DNA of 64,000 bases from Arthrobacter castelli DSM 16402 (GTDB lineage: Bacteria > Actinomycetota > Actinomycetes > Actinomycetales > Micrococcaceae). How positions within the stretch are numbered: the stretch's first letter is position 1; each line of letters begins with the position of its first letter. The position numbers were made by a program, and so were the translations under genes. Positions 9,085 through 16,938 of the stretch are shown here, piece after piece. The stretch is taken from contig NZ_AUMN01000010.1 of NCBI RefSeq assembly GCF_000430705.1, positions 62,001-126,000 of the forward strand, read 5' to 3'. A model generated the notes under the pieces. It did not search any database. It saw nothing but the letters and a program-made list of their open reading frames with translations, and was not told the DNA's origin.

Positions 9085-10109
9085 TCGATGATCCCCAGGT
9101 CCTTCAAGGTCCCGGTGATGTCCTTATCCTCGGCCTTGATGTAGTCGGCGAATTTCTCCCCGGTCATCAGGTAGTCCTCCCAGTTGTTGGACTCGAGGGT
9201 CTGCTTCCATTCCTTGGTGCCATGCATCTTTTCGATCTTGGCCACGATGGCGTCGCGCTGGGCATCGGAGATTTCCGGCGGTGCCACAATGCCGCGCCAG
9301 TTTGCAATGGAGACGTCGTAGCCTGCTTCCTTGATGGTTGGCGCATCCACTCCATCGAGCGGCTTTTCACTGGAGACGGCCAGCAGCCGCATCTTGCCCG
9401 CGGCAACCTGGTCGGCGAATTCCGCCAGGCCGGACGCAGCCGCATCCACGTCGCCGGAAAGGATGGCCGGGGTGAGTTCCCCGCCGCCGGAGTAGGGGAT
9501 GTAGTTGATCTTGCCGGGCTTGACGCCGACGGCCTCGGCCAGCTTTGCGACCAGGATCTGGTCCACGCCGCCGACGGATCCGCCGCCCCAGGCGACGCTG
9601 CCGGGGTTCTTCTTGAAGTCCTTCATCAGGTCTTCGAGCGTCTTGTACTTGGAATCGGTCGGAACCGCAATCGCGTCATACTCGGCAGCCAGTCGGGCGA
9701 TCGGCGTCGTATTCTCCAGCGTGACTTGCGAGTCGGTCTGCTGGATCGCGCCGACGAGGATCTTGCCGACCACCATCAGCTGGTGCGGGTTGCCGGCGTT
9801 CTCGCTGACGAACTGCGTCAGGCCGGTCGTGCCGGAAGCGCCGGGGACGTTGTAGACCTTGGCTTCAGACTCGATGACGCCGCCTTTGGTCAACGACCGG
9901 GCGATGGAACGGGCGGTCATGTCATAACCGCCGCCGGGATCGGCCGGTGCCATGATCTCAACGGTTTCAGTGGGGTAGTCGGCGGCAGCTTCGCCGCCGC
10001 CACCGGAGCCGCTGCCGCCGCAGCCGGTCAGCACCAGCAGCCCTGCAGCCAACGGCGCGGCCCAGCGGACTGCCCGACGTTTCCTGGAAAGGATTCCGGG
10101 GGATTTCAT
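9081..10109 (-). CDS. tctC: Tripartite tricarboxylate transporter substrate-binding lipoprotein, TctC/Bug family
   Basis: A 342-residue secreted solute-binding protein. A basic N-terminus and hydrophobic core end in the lipobox LLVLTGCGG (Cys at about residue 29), so it is expected to be lipid-anchored at the outer face of the membrane. The mature protein starts with a Gly/Ser linker, then YPTETVEIMAPADPGGGYD, the family's first ligand-loop signature, and has VAWGGGSVGGVDQILVAKL in the middle. The ATG at 10109 is chosen because the GAGGAGG box is 11 bases upstream. The in-frame GTG at 10118 would be only 2 bases from it. First gene of the transporter operon, divergent from the sensor kinase. 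Confidence 0.93.
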   Translation of the reverse strand: MKSPGILSRKRRAVRWAAPLAAGLLVLTGCGGSGSGGGGEAAADYPTETVEIMAPADPGGGYDMTARSIARSLTKGGVIESEAKVYNVPGASGTTGLTQFVSENAGNPHQLMVVGKILVGAIQQTDSQVTLENTTPIARLAAEYDAIAVPTDSKYKTLEDLMKDFKKNPGSVAWGGGSVGGVDQILVAKLAEAVGVKPGKINYIPYSGGGELTPAILSGDVDAAASGLAEFADQVAAGKMRLLAVSSEKPLDGVDAPTIKEAGYDVSIANWRGIVAPPEISDAQRDAIVAKIEKMHGTKEWKQTLESNNWEDYLMTGEKFADYIKAEDKDITGTLKDLGIIE

Positions 10110-10147
10110 TCTTGGCACATCCTCCTCATTAAGGTGCGTATAGTGTT

Positions 10148-10185
10148 CAGCTCACAGTCGGCGTAATCCCCGCTGCTGTGAGCTG
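10148..10185. promoter_or_regulatory. Inverted repeat in the tctC/sensor-kinase intergenic region
   Basis: CAGCTCACAG and CTGTGAGCTG form a perfect 10-bp inverted repeat with an 18-base spacer, about 40 bases upstream of the tctC start and 150 bases upstream of the kinase gene. By position it is a candidate operator for the adjacent CitB-type response regulator, a regulator class that binds divergent regions like this one. This is an inference without footprint evidence. Confidence 0.5.
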
Positions 10186-10331
10186 CGCTATAGACGATAT
10201 AGTGGCCCGGATCACTGCTGGTGGTTTATCCCACTTTCAACGCATAGTGATTATTAAGTGGCTTTTGCGCATTGTGCTCAAGCGCCGGCAGCCGCCATCG
10301 GAATCGACATTCAACCCAGGACGGAGGGTGC

Positions 10332-12224
10332 GTGAGTCTTGCATCGGCCATACGCAAGCGACGGCTGAATTTCGCCGGACAAATCCTGCTGCTGCAGCTG
10401 GCCGTCGTCGTCCTGGTGGTGCTGGTGACGGCAGGGGTCCATGGCTGGCTGACGTATCAGCGCCTCGGGCTGGAGGCTGAAGAGCGGGCGCTATCCGTTG
10501 CCCGTACGCTGGCCACCACCGACCAGGTCCGGGCTGAGGCTGCCCGGCTCACGGCCGCCGATGCCGCGGCACTGCCCACCTCCCAGCTGCTGAATGATCC
10601 GCTGGTGCCGCTGGCCAGGGATGTGCGCACCCGCACCGGGGCCTTGTTCGTGGTGATTACCGACGATCAGGGCATCCGGCTGACCCACCCGAACCCCGAA
10701 CGGCTGGGGCACAGGGTGAGTACCGATCCGTCCAAACCGCTCGCAGGCGAGGAAGTCACCAATCAGGAAATCGGCACCCTGGGGCTGTCCGCCCGGGCGA
10801 AGGTCCCGATCTACGCGCCGGGCTCGCAGCAGATCGTGGTGGGCGAGGTCAGCGTCGGCTTTGCCATGTCGGATGTGCTGGAGAACGTCGCCGCTGACAT
10901 CCTGCCGGTCGCCATCACCGGCGTCGGGGCGCTGGGTCTGGGGCTGGTGGCGTCCTGGCTGCTGGTGCGCAGGCTGCGCCGGCTGACTCTGGGGCTGGAG
11001 CCCGAGGAAATCGCAGCGCTGGCGCAGGACCAGGAAGCAGTGCTGCGCGGCGTCGATGAAGGGGTGGTCGGCATCTCCGCCCAGGGCATCATCACCGTGG
11101 TCAATGCCGAGGCACGACGGCTGCTGGGGCTGCGGGACGGCGACGACGTCGTCGGGCAGCCACTGGCCGAAGCCGGCCTGCCCCCGTCGTTATCCCGGTT
11201 GGCCGATGGCGCCAACGCCGAGTCGCCGTCGACCGAAGAAGTGATCGGTTCCCGGGTGCTGATCCTCACCTCGCGCGCGGTGCGCACCGGCGGACGCCGC
11301 GGCGGTGCGGAGCAGGATCTGGGCACCGTGATTATGCTCCGCGACCGGACCCAGATGCAGTCGTTGACCCGGCAACTGCAGGCGGTCAGTTCGATGACGA
11401 CGGCGCTGCGGGCCCAGCGCCATGAGTTCGCCAACCGGCTGCACACTGTCGCGGGTCTGCTCGGCATTGGCAACAACCGCGAGGCTAAGGAATACGTCGG
11501 TTCGCTGCTCGCCACCGGACCGCTGAAGTTCCCGGTGGAGCAGGCCGAACAACTCGGTGACCCATACCTGCAGGCGTTCATCGGGGCCAAGAGCGTTGAA
11601 GCAGGGGAGCGCGGCGTGCACTTGCGGATCGGCGAGGAGACGCTGGTGCGCGGACGGGTCAGCGATCCGCACGACGTGACAACGGTGATCGGGAACCTGA
11701 TCGATAACGCTGTTCAAGCGGCGGTGCACGGCAGCAACCCGGACCGTTGGGTGGAGGTCGATTTGCTGGATGAACCGGACCCGGCGCCGGGCGTCGGGTC
11801 GGACGAGGCTCCGGGCGGAGGTGGGACGGGGCCGGGTTCGGGCGGAGACGGCGATGAACAGGACCGGGATCCCGGTGCCAACGGCCGCCCGCCGGGTACG
11901 CTGCATCTGGTGGTCGCGGACTCAGGCGACGGGGCAACGGATCCGGAACTGATTTTCGCCGACGGATATTCGACGGCGTCGGCCACGCCGCTCGACGCAC
12001 ATGGCCAGGGGCTGGGACTGTCGATGTGCCGGCAGATCGCCCGGGACCGCGCCGGAGACGTGTGGTTGGCCGACGGCGGACAGGTCGGCGGTCCGGGTGC
12101 GGTGTTCTGCGCCCGGCTGCCGGAGACGGTCGAACGGCGGGAACCGGCGGATCAACGGCGCGCAACGGAACGGGGGAAGCCTGATGACGCCGCACGTGCC
12201 GGGTTGGCGGGCGAGAGGACATGA
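10332..12224 (+). CDS. Sensor histidine kinase, CitA/DcuS type
   Basis: A 630-residue membrane sensor. Helix 1 is at about 17-37, an extracytoplasmic Cache/PAS-like domain at about 38-190 (LFVVITDDQGIRLTHPNPE is the carboxylate-sensor motif of CitA/DcuS), and helix 2 at about 193-215. A cytoplasmic PAS follows (about 230-300, VDEGVVGISAQGIITVVN). The dimerisation motif LRAQRHEFANRLHTVAGLLG has phosphoacceptor His364. The ATPase domain has GNLIDNAVQAA (N box) and a G box HGQGLGLSMC. A Gly/Pro/Asp-rich insert of about 45 residues interrupts the ATPase domain after the N box. The GTG start follows GGAGGG at a short distance. It probably senses a di- or tricarboxylate and controls the divergent tct operon. 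Confidence 0.92.
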   Translation: MSLASAIRKRRLNFAGQILLLQLAVVVLVVLVTAGVHGWLTYQRLGLEAEERALSVARTLATTDQVRAEAARLTAADAAALPTSQLLNDPLVPLARDVRTRTGALFVVITDDQGIRLTHPNPERLGHRVSTDPSKPLAGEEVTNQEIGTLGLSARAKVPIYAPGSQQIVVGEVSVGFAMSDVLENVAADILPVAITGVGALGLGLVASWLLVRRLRRLTLGLEPEEIAALAQDQEAVLRGVDEGVVGISAQGIITVVNAEARRLLGLRDGDDVVGQPLAEAGLPPSLSRLADGANAESPSTEEVIGSRVLILTSRAVRTGGRRGGAEQDLGTVIMLRDRTQMQSLTRQLQAVSSMTTALRAQRHEFANRLHTVAGLLGIGNNREAKEYVGSLLATGPLKFPVEQAEQLGDPYLQAFIGAKSVEAGERGVHLRIGEETLVRGRVSDPHDVTTVIGNLIDNAVQAAVHGSNPDRWVEVDLLDEPDPAPGVGSDEAPGGGGTGPGSGGDGDEQDRDPGANGRPPGTLHLVVADSGDGATDPELIFADGYSTASATPLDAHGQGLGLSMCRQIARDRAGDVWLADGGQVGGPGAVFCARLPETVERREPADQRRATERGKPDDAARAGLAGERT

Positions 12225-12883
12225 TGAGTGAGGAAATACACGTACTGATCGTCGACGACGATTTCCACGTGGCGAAGCTGCATGCGACGTATGTGGACTC
12301 CGTCCCGGGATTCAAGCCGCTGAACCCTGTGGGCAGCGCCGAACAAGCGTTGCGGGCGGCCAACACCCAGCACCCGGATCTGGTGCTGTTGGATGTCTAC
12401 CTGCCCGACGCCTTCGGCCTGGACCTGCTTCCGACCCTGGACACCGACGTGCTGATCCTCAGCGCTGCGGCCGAAGCGGCATCGGTACGGCAGGCGTTGC
12501 GCCGCGGCGCGATTGGGTACCTGATCAAGCCATTCACCGCCGAGGATCTGACCCAGCGGTTGCGGGCATACGCGCGGTATCGGCGGATGCTGCCGGGCCA
12601 GCAAACCGTGGATCAGGACACCATCGAGCGGGCAGTGCGGACGCTCAACCCTTCGCAGCCAGGGGGCACCAGCCGGGCGCGATCGGCCACGGAGACTGCG
12701 GTGCTGGAGGCGCTGCAACCCGGCGAGCAGTATTCAACGATGGCCGTGGCCCGGCACATCGGCGTCTCCCGGGCGACGGCGCAACGTTACCTGTCGGCGC
12801 TGGTGGACGACGGCGCAGTGGACATCCAGCTGCGGTACGGCAACACCGGCCGCCCCGAGCACCGTTACACGCTGGCGCAATAG
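12221..12883 (+). CDS. Response regulator, CitB/DcuR family
   Basis: A 220-residue two-domain regulator. The receiver (about 1-125) has the acidic pocket VDDD at 11-14, phosphoacceptor Asp58 in LVLLDVYLPD, and the conserved Lys in GYLIKPF. The C-terminal part has the helix-turn-helix STMAVARHIGVSRATAQRYL (about 165-185), followed by the YGNTGRPEHRY tail typical of the CitB/DpiA branch. The start overlaps the kinase stop by four bases, so the pair is translationally coupled. It most likely activates the tctCBA genes across the divergent promoter region; the inverted repeat at 10148-10185 is a candidate site. Confidence 0.93.
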   Translation: MMSEEIHVLIVDDDFHVAKLHATYVDSVPGFKPLNPVGSAEQALRAANTQHPDLVLLDVYLPDAFGLDLLPTLDTDVLILSAAAEAASVRQALRRGAIGYLIKPFTAEDLTQRLRAYARYRRMLPGQQTVDQDTIERAVRTLNPSQPGGTSRARSATETAVLEALQPGEQYSTMAVARHIGVSRATAQRYLSALVDDGAVDIQLRYGNTGRPEHRYTLAQ

Positions 12884-12972
12884 GCTACGCGTACTGCCAC
12901 GGCGAGGCCCGCTGGCTTGACCGGCTTCACGTTGGCATGAGCGGCTGGTCTGAGAACCGCCTGGGGCCGCAT

Positions 12973-13014
12973 AAAAAGTGGCACCCGCCCCAGAGGAGGG
13001 GGAGCGGGTGCCAC
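12973..13014 (-). terminator. Rho-independent terminator
   Basis: An 11-bp perfect stem GTGGCACCCGC/GCGGGTGCCAC with a 15-base loop is followed on the minus strand by TTTTT. It ends the secreted-protein gene at 13054-13458 and may also serve the convergent response-regulator gene. Confidence 0.85.
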
Positions 13015-13053
13015 ATGTGCAGTCCTGCCGGGCTGCTGTCTTCTTGCGGGTGC

Positions 13054-13458
13054 TTAGAGCAGTCCGCCCAGCAGGGACTCGTTGTTCTCGCCGCGGTCAG
13101 TGCTGCTCTGTGACGAGCTGTCGGCGTCGACGGTGGAGTCCACATCGGGGTTGGCGTTCACCTCAGTGTCATTGCCACTGAGGATGCCGTCCAGATTGTC
13201 GGTCACGGACGTGCCGATGCCGCTGAGCACGTTGTTGCCGCTGGCGACATCACCGACGTCGACTGCATCGTTGAGGATGTTGTCCAGCGAGACGTTGCCG
13301 CTGTCAGCGATGCGGTTGTCGTTGACCTGGTTCGTGGTCTCGTTCATGGTCGACTCGACACTGTCACCGGAATCGGCGCTGGCCATTCCGGCTCCGCCGA
13401 CCAATGCCACACCTGTGACCGCGCTGACTGCCAGAGACTTCGTGAAAAAGTTCCGCAT
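13054..13458 (-). CDS. Small secreted protein of unknown function
   Basis: A 134-residue protein with a clear signal peptide: MRNFFTKSLAVSAVTG, a hydrophobic core, and a likely cleavage after ASA (about residue 28). The mature part is very acidic and rich in Asn, Asp, Ser and Val, with no Cys. It carries spaced SGN/SGI repeats (DSGNVSLDNIL, VASGNNVLSGI, ILSGNDTEVN). I do not recognise a family. The ATG at 13458 is set by a GGAGG box 8 bases upstream. It sits in a surface-protein neighbourhood with a sortase and a CHRD protein, but it has no sorting signal of its own. Confidence 0.75.
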   Translation of the reverse strand: MRNFFTKSLAVSAVTGVALVGGAGMASADSGDSVESTMNETTNQVNDNRIADSGNVSLDNILNDAVDVGDVASGNNVLSGIGTSVTDNLDGILSGNDTEVNANPDVDSTVDADSSSQSSTDRGENNESLLGGLL

Positions 13459-13585
13459 TGTTATTGCCTCCATGATTTTCCTATCGGTGTTTGAAGGACA
13501 TCAGGGGTTCGGTGCGATCCTGTTACCGGATTGGTATGAACCGAAAATTCTTCACCGGGCAAGTGGGCGGGACTGCGAGACAGAG

Positions 13586-14158
13586 TTATGCGGTGTCGAC
13601 CAGCTTGGCGTAGATGACCAGATTCTTCACGAAGTCTCCGGAGGATGCGGTGAATCCGTCGCAGGTGATCAGCCGCAATTCGGCCCCTGGTGTGGGGGAG
13701 TAGACGGCCTTCGTGGGAAAGTCGTTTTTCGGGTAGAGCTCGCTCTTGTATACCTCGAAAATGGCCCGGGTGCCATCTGTGCGGGTGACGCTGATCTGAT
13801 CGCCCTGTTCGAGGGCGTCGAGGTTGTAGAAGACGCCGCTGTCATCGGCGGTGGAGTTGACGTGTCCGAGCAACACCGCCGGGCCCCTCTGGCCTGGGGT
13901 GGGGGAGCCGGTGAACCAGCTGGCCGGGGCTCCCTCGTGCTCGGGTGGAACCTCAAGCGTCCGATCGTCACGCAGGCCGGTTTCGATGATCTTAGAGGTG
14001 CGGTCCAGTGCCCCGATGGTGAGGCTGACCGGTCGGGAGGCGTCCATCGCCGTGCCTGTCGGTTGGCCGGTGCCTTGGCGGTTGAAGCCGGGCTCGGGCG
14101 GCCATCGGGATGGTTGCCGTTTCCTTGATCGGTGGGTCCGCAGCCGGCCAGCAGGCAT
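13586..14158 (-). CDS. Class F sortase, N-terminus probably frameshifted
   Basis: The C-terminal 150 residues are a sortase domain: SRPVSLTIGALD at its start, the catalytic His in VLLGHVNS, and the catalytic Cys in RLITCDG, followed by NLVIYAKL. These enzymes cleave a sorting motif and join surface proteins to the envelope. The N-terminus in this frame (about residues 1-37) is Arg/Pro-rich and unlike a sortase. The overlapping minus-strand frame opening with GTG at 14217 encodes a convincing lipoprotein-type signal (TVLLCLLAGCG) that should precede the domain. A net -1 shift between about 14110 and 14047 would join them. It is therefore a recent pseudogene, a sequencing error, or a gene starting at an internal ATG (14047 or 14158). 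The 5' border is uncertain. Confidence 0.7.
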   Translation of the reverse strand: MPAGRLRTHRSRKRQPSRWPPEPGFNRQGTGQPTGTAMDASRPVSLTIGALDRTSKIIETGLRDDRTLEVPPEHEGAPASWFTGSPTPGQRGPAVLLGHVNSTADDSGVFYNLDALEQGDQISVTRTDGTRAIFEVYKSELYPKNDFPTKAVYSPTPGAELRLITCDGFTASSGDFVKNLVIYAKLVDTA

Positions 14159-14205
14159 AAGAGGACCGTCGCCCCCGCTTGGAAGCGGAGGCGACGGTCG
14201 CTCTT
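14159..14205 (-). terminator. Strong hairpin after the CHRD gene
   Basis: AAGAG, ACCGTCGCC and CCGCTT pair with their complements (AAGCGG, GGCGACGGT, CTCTT) around a two-base loop, giving a stem of about 20 bp with few mismatches. It begins 39 bases after the CHRD stop codon, the expected place for that gene's terminator. It also lies inside the reading frame that supplies the sortase signal sequence. Confidence 0.7.
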
Positions 14206-14243
14206 AGGCTCGATCACTGTGGATCTGTTGCCGGGGCCGTGCC

Positions 14244-15020
14244 TTACCGGGCGGCGACCTTGGAGCGGCGGATGGCGTAGCCCGCGCCGGCTGCGGCGAT
14301 CAGACCGCCACCGAGGGCGTACATCCCCATCTCATTGGCACCGCCCTGCTCGGTCGGAGTGACACCGGTGTCAGCGCCGCCAGCGGGCATCATCTGCAGC
14401 GGACCACACAGTGCCGGAGCCGTGGCAGCCAACGGCAGCTTCGCGGCGCCGGGCAGGCCACTCATGGTTTCCGTGGCCGCGGCGGGCTGGTTGGCCGGGT
14501 TCAGACCATGGACCACGGCCACCGCGGTGCCGTTGGCCAGCGCATCCTGGGTCTTCTCGTTCAGCTCGAACGTCTCCTTATAGGTGTAGGAGCTGCCCGA
14601 GGGGGCAACGGTGACGTCCGTGGCCGTCGAAGCGTCCTTGGCCGCGCTTCCGACCGACAGGGTGGTGCCGATCGCGCCGTAGGCCGGCTTGCCCTCGACC
14701 GTGCTGATCACACCGTCACCGTTGGCGTCATCGGCCATCGTCGGGCAGGTGCCCTGCGCGCCGATGTGGATGTGCTGCACGTGCGGGTAAGCGGCATCCT
14801 TGAACGTTTCGGCCAGCCCGGACGTCTCAATGGTCACCGTGGCCTGGCTGCCTTCGACAGTGACCCAGGCTTCACCGGAGGCGCCGCTGCTGTTGACCTG
14901 ATTCAACATGGTCGAGTAGGAGCCCTCGGCATGATCGGCCATCGCCGGGGCCGCTCCCATGGCGGTCAGGCCCAGCGCAACAGCCGGTGCCAGCAGCATT
15001 GTCTTCTTCATCAGTTTCAT
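14244..15020 (-). CDS. CHRD domain-containing surface protein
   Basis: A 258-residue secreted protein. A signal peptide (MKLMKKTMLLAPAVALGLTA..., cleavage near AMA at about 28) is followed by a CHRD domain at about 40-200, with SSGASGEAWVTVEGSQATVT and a histidine-containing core HVQHIHIGAQGTCP. The C-terminus has a hydrophobic helix (GMYALGGGLIAAAGAGYAI) and a basic tail RRSKVAAR, as in sortase substrates, but no LPxTG-type motif is visible before it. The role of CHRD domains in bacteria is not established. The start at 15020 has a GAGGAG box 7 bases upstream. The neighbouring class F sortase is a possible partner. Confidence 0.88.
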   Translation of the reverse strand: MKLMKKTMLLAPAVALGLTAMGAAPAMADHAEGSYSTMLNQVNSSGASGEAWVTVEGSQATVTIETSGLAETFKDAAYPHVQHIHIGAQGTCPTMADDANGDGVISTVEGKPAYGAIGTTLSVGSAAKDASTATDVTVAPSGSSYTYKETFELNEKTQDALANGTAVAVVHGLNPANQPAAATETMSGLPGAAKLPLAATAPALCGPLQMMPAGGADTGVTPTEQGGANEMGMYALGGGLIAAAGAGYAIRRSKVAAR

Positions 15021-15388
15021 CGTCGATCTCCTCATGAGGGATACGTACGAACCCAAATCCTGGGCACGCTACCAGTGCTTCGTCGTGAACCCCGTCACGG
15101 ATGGGTCAGAAAACCAAAAACTTCCGTCACTTTGAGTATCACCGGTCACGACCCTGCCACAGGCAGGGCGCCAGCGGAACACCAAGCCCACTGATTGTTA
15201 TTCGCCTGTGATACCTGCCGGATAGTCCGTGAGGTTGTTGAGCCCGCCGAAACCACTGATGTTCGGGTGGGCAAGGCCGGATCACAACAATTCAATCTGC
15301 ATTGTCCGGCTTATGGAACAAGCCTGGGGTGTCGTCGGAACGGCCAGCGTCTACTGTGCCGGTGAATGGTTCCTGTCATGATGAGTCC
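15021..15388. other. Intergenic region between divergent genes
   Basis: A 368-base geneless stretch between the CHRD gene (minus) and the SRPBCC-epimerase gene (plus). It should hold both promoters. I see no convincing ORF, RNA gene or strong hairpin in it. Confidence 0.6.
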
Positions 15389-16915
15389 ATGGCTGTCTTC
15401 GAGTACCGCACGAGCCTCCCGCATCCGCGGGCGGATGTCTTTGCCTGGTTTGCGCGTCCGGGGGCGCTGCAACGGCTCAGCCCGCCGTTCTCGGGCAGCG
15501 TGCGTCGCGAGCCCGACGCCGGGATCGAGGCAGGGTCGACGGCGCAGATCAGTGTCGGCGCGCCCGGGAAGCTGGGGCTTGGCCTGTCGGGGGTCGCAGG
15601 AACCATCGCGTCGGCGGTGGGCAGGCCAGGCGTCGTCCGCCCCGAACTGCCTTGGACGGCCCGGCATGTCGACCACGATCCGGGCCGGTCTTTCACCGAC
15701 GTCATGGCCGTTGGACCCCTGCGTCGATGGAAGCACGTCCACATCTTCGACGACCATGAACTGAGGTCCGGCGAGACCGGCACCGTCATGACCGACAGGG
15801 TCGATTATGAGCTGCCGTTGGTCTCGCGGCTACGCGAGTCCGGAGTGGGACGGCGGCTGAGCGGGTGGATACGGGACAGGTTCGCCGACGAGATGGACAG
15901 GATCTTCCGCTACCGCGAACGGCAGCTGCTCGGCGACCTGCACTTTCACGCCGCCCATCCCGGTCCGGCGCTCACCGTCGCCGTCGCCGGTGCTTCGGGC
16001 GCCGTCGGCACGCAAGTGTGTGCGCTGTTGGCCGGCGGTGGACACCATGTGATCCGACTCGTGCGACGGCCTGCACGGTCCGACGATGAGGTCGAATGGG
16101 ATCCTGCCTCCGGGTGGCTGGATCCATCACAGCTGGCGGCCTGTGACACCGTCGTCAACGTCTCCGGCTCGCCGTTGGGCCGGTTCACCGAGACCAATAA
16201 GAAGCGCATGTATGCCAGCCGCGTGACGGGAACGGCCCTGCTCGTCGATGCTCTTGCGGCGCTCTCGGCAGACGGACGCGAACGCACGCTCGTGAACGCC
16301 TCCGCCATCGGCTACTACGGCGCCGACCCGCATGCGGCAGGACCGTTATCCGGGCCGCAGTCGAGGGCCGAGCCGCTGAGCGAGGACGCGCCGGCCGGGG
16401 ATGACTTCATGGCCCGGCTCTGCCGAGACTGGGAAGCCGCCTGCGCGCCGGCCGAACGGGCCGGTGTGCGGGTGGTCAAAGTGCGCACGGGGATCAGCCA
16501 GTGCCCGGGCGGGATGATGCTGCAGCGATTCCTGCCGCTGTATGTGGCCGGGGTGGGAGGCCCGCTCGGAGCCGGCCAGTGGCACAGCTGGATCAGCCTC
16601 GACGACCTGGCCGGGATTTACGCTCATTCCGTGCTCGATGCGCGGGTGTCGGGATCAGTCAACGCCGTCGCCCCGGTGCCGGTCACCGCCAGGGAATACG
16701 CGAACACGCTGGGCCGGGTGTTGAACCGGCCCTCAGCCGTTCCGGTTCCGGGTGTGGGCCCGAAGTTGCTGCTTGGGCCCGAGGGCGCCCGCGAGCTGGC
16801 GGCCGCGGACCAGCGGGTCTCGTCGGCGAAAATCGAGGCGGCTGGCTACGAATTCCGCCACCGCAGCCTCGAGCCTGCCCTGCGCCACGTTCTCGGACGC
16901 AGCCCACAAGATTAG
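15389..16915 (+). CDS. TIGR01777-family epimerase with N-terminal SRPBCC domain
   Basis: A 508-residue fusion. Residues 1-150 are a SRPBCC/START-like ligand-binding domain (FEYRTSLPHPRADVFAWF; TDRVDYELPL). Residues 190-500 are an extended SDR of the YfcH/TIGR01777 type, with cofactor loop VAVAGASGAVGTQV, VNASAIGYYG around the active-site Tyr, and a C-terminal DUF1731 segment (SSAKIEAAGYEFRHRSLEPAL). Fusions in this order are common in actinobacteria. The cofactor is probably NADP(H) and the substrate is unknown. The ATG at 15389 is preferred because the domain starts there. A CATGAT hexamer 6 bases upstream could be a -10 box of a leaderless transcript. Confidence 0.9.
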   Translation: MAVFEYRTSLPHPRADVFAWFARPGALQRLSPPFSGSVRREPDAGIEAGSTAQISVGAPGKLGLGLSGVAGTIASAVGRPGVVRPELPWTARHVDHDPGRSFTDVMAVGPLRRWKHVHIFDDHELRSGETGTVMTDRVDYELPLVSRLRESGVGRRLSGWIRDRFADEMDRIFRYRERQLLGDLHFHAAHPGPALTVAVAGASGAVGTQVCALLAGGGHHVIRLVRRPARSDDEVEWDPASGWLDPSQLAACDTVVNVSGSPLGRFTETNKKRMYASRVTGTALLVDALAALSADGRERTLVNASAIGYYGADPHAAGPLSGPQSRAEPLSEDAPAGDDFMARLCRDWEAACAPAERAGVRVVKVRTGISQCPGGMMLQRFLPLYVAGVGGPLGAGQWHSWISLDDLAGIYAHSVLDARVSGSVNAVAPVPVTAREYANTLGRVLNRPSAVPVPGVGPKLLLGPEGARELAAADQRVSSAKIEAAGYEFRHRSLEPALRHVLGRSPQD

Positions 16916-16938
16916 TTGACCACTAACGGGTGTCCCGG

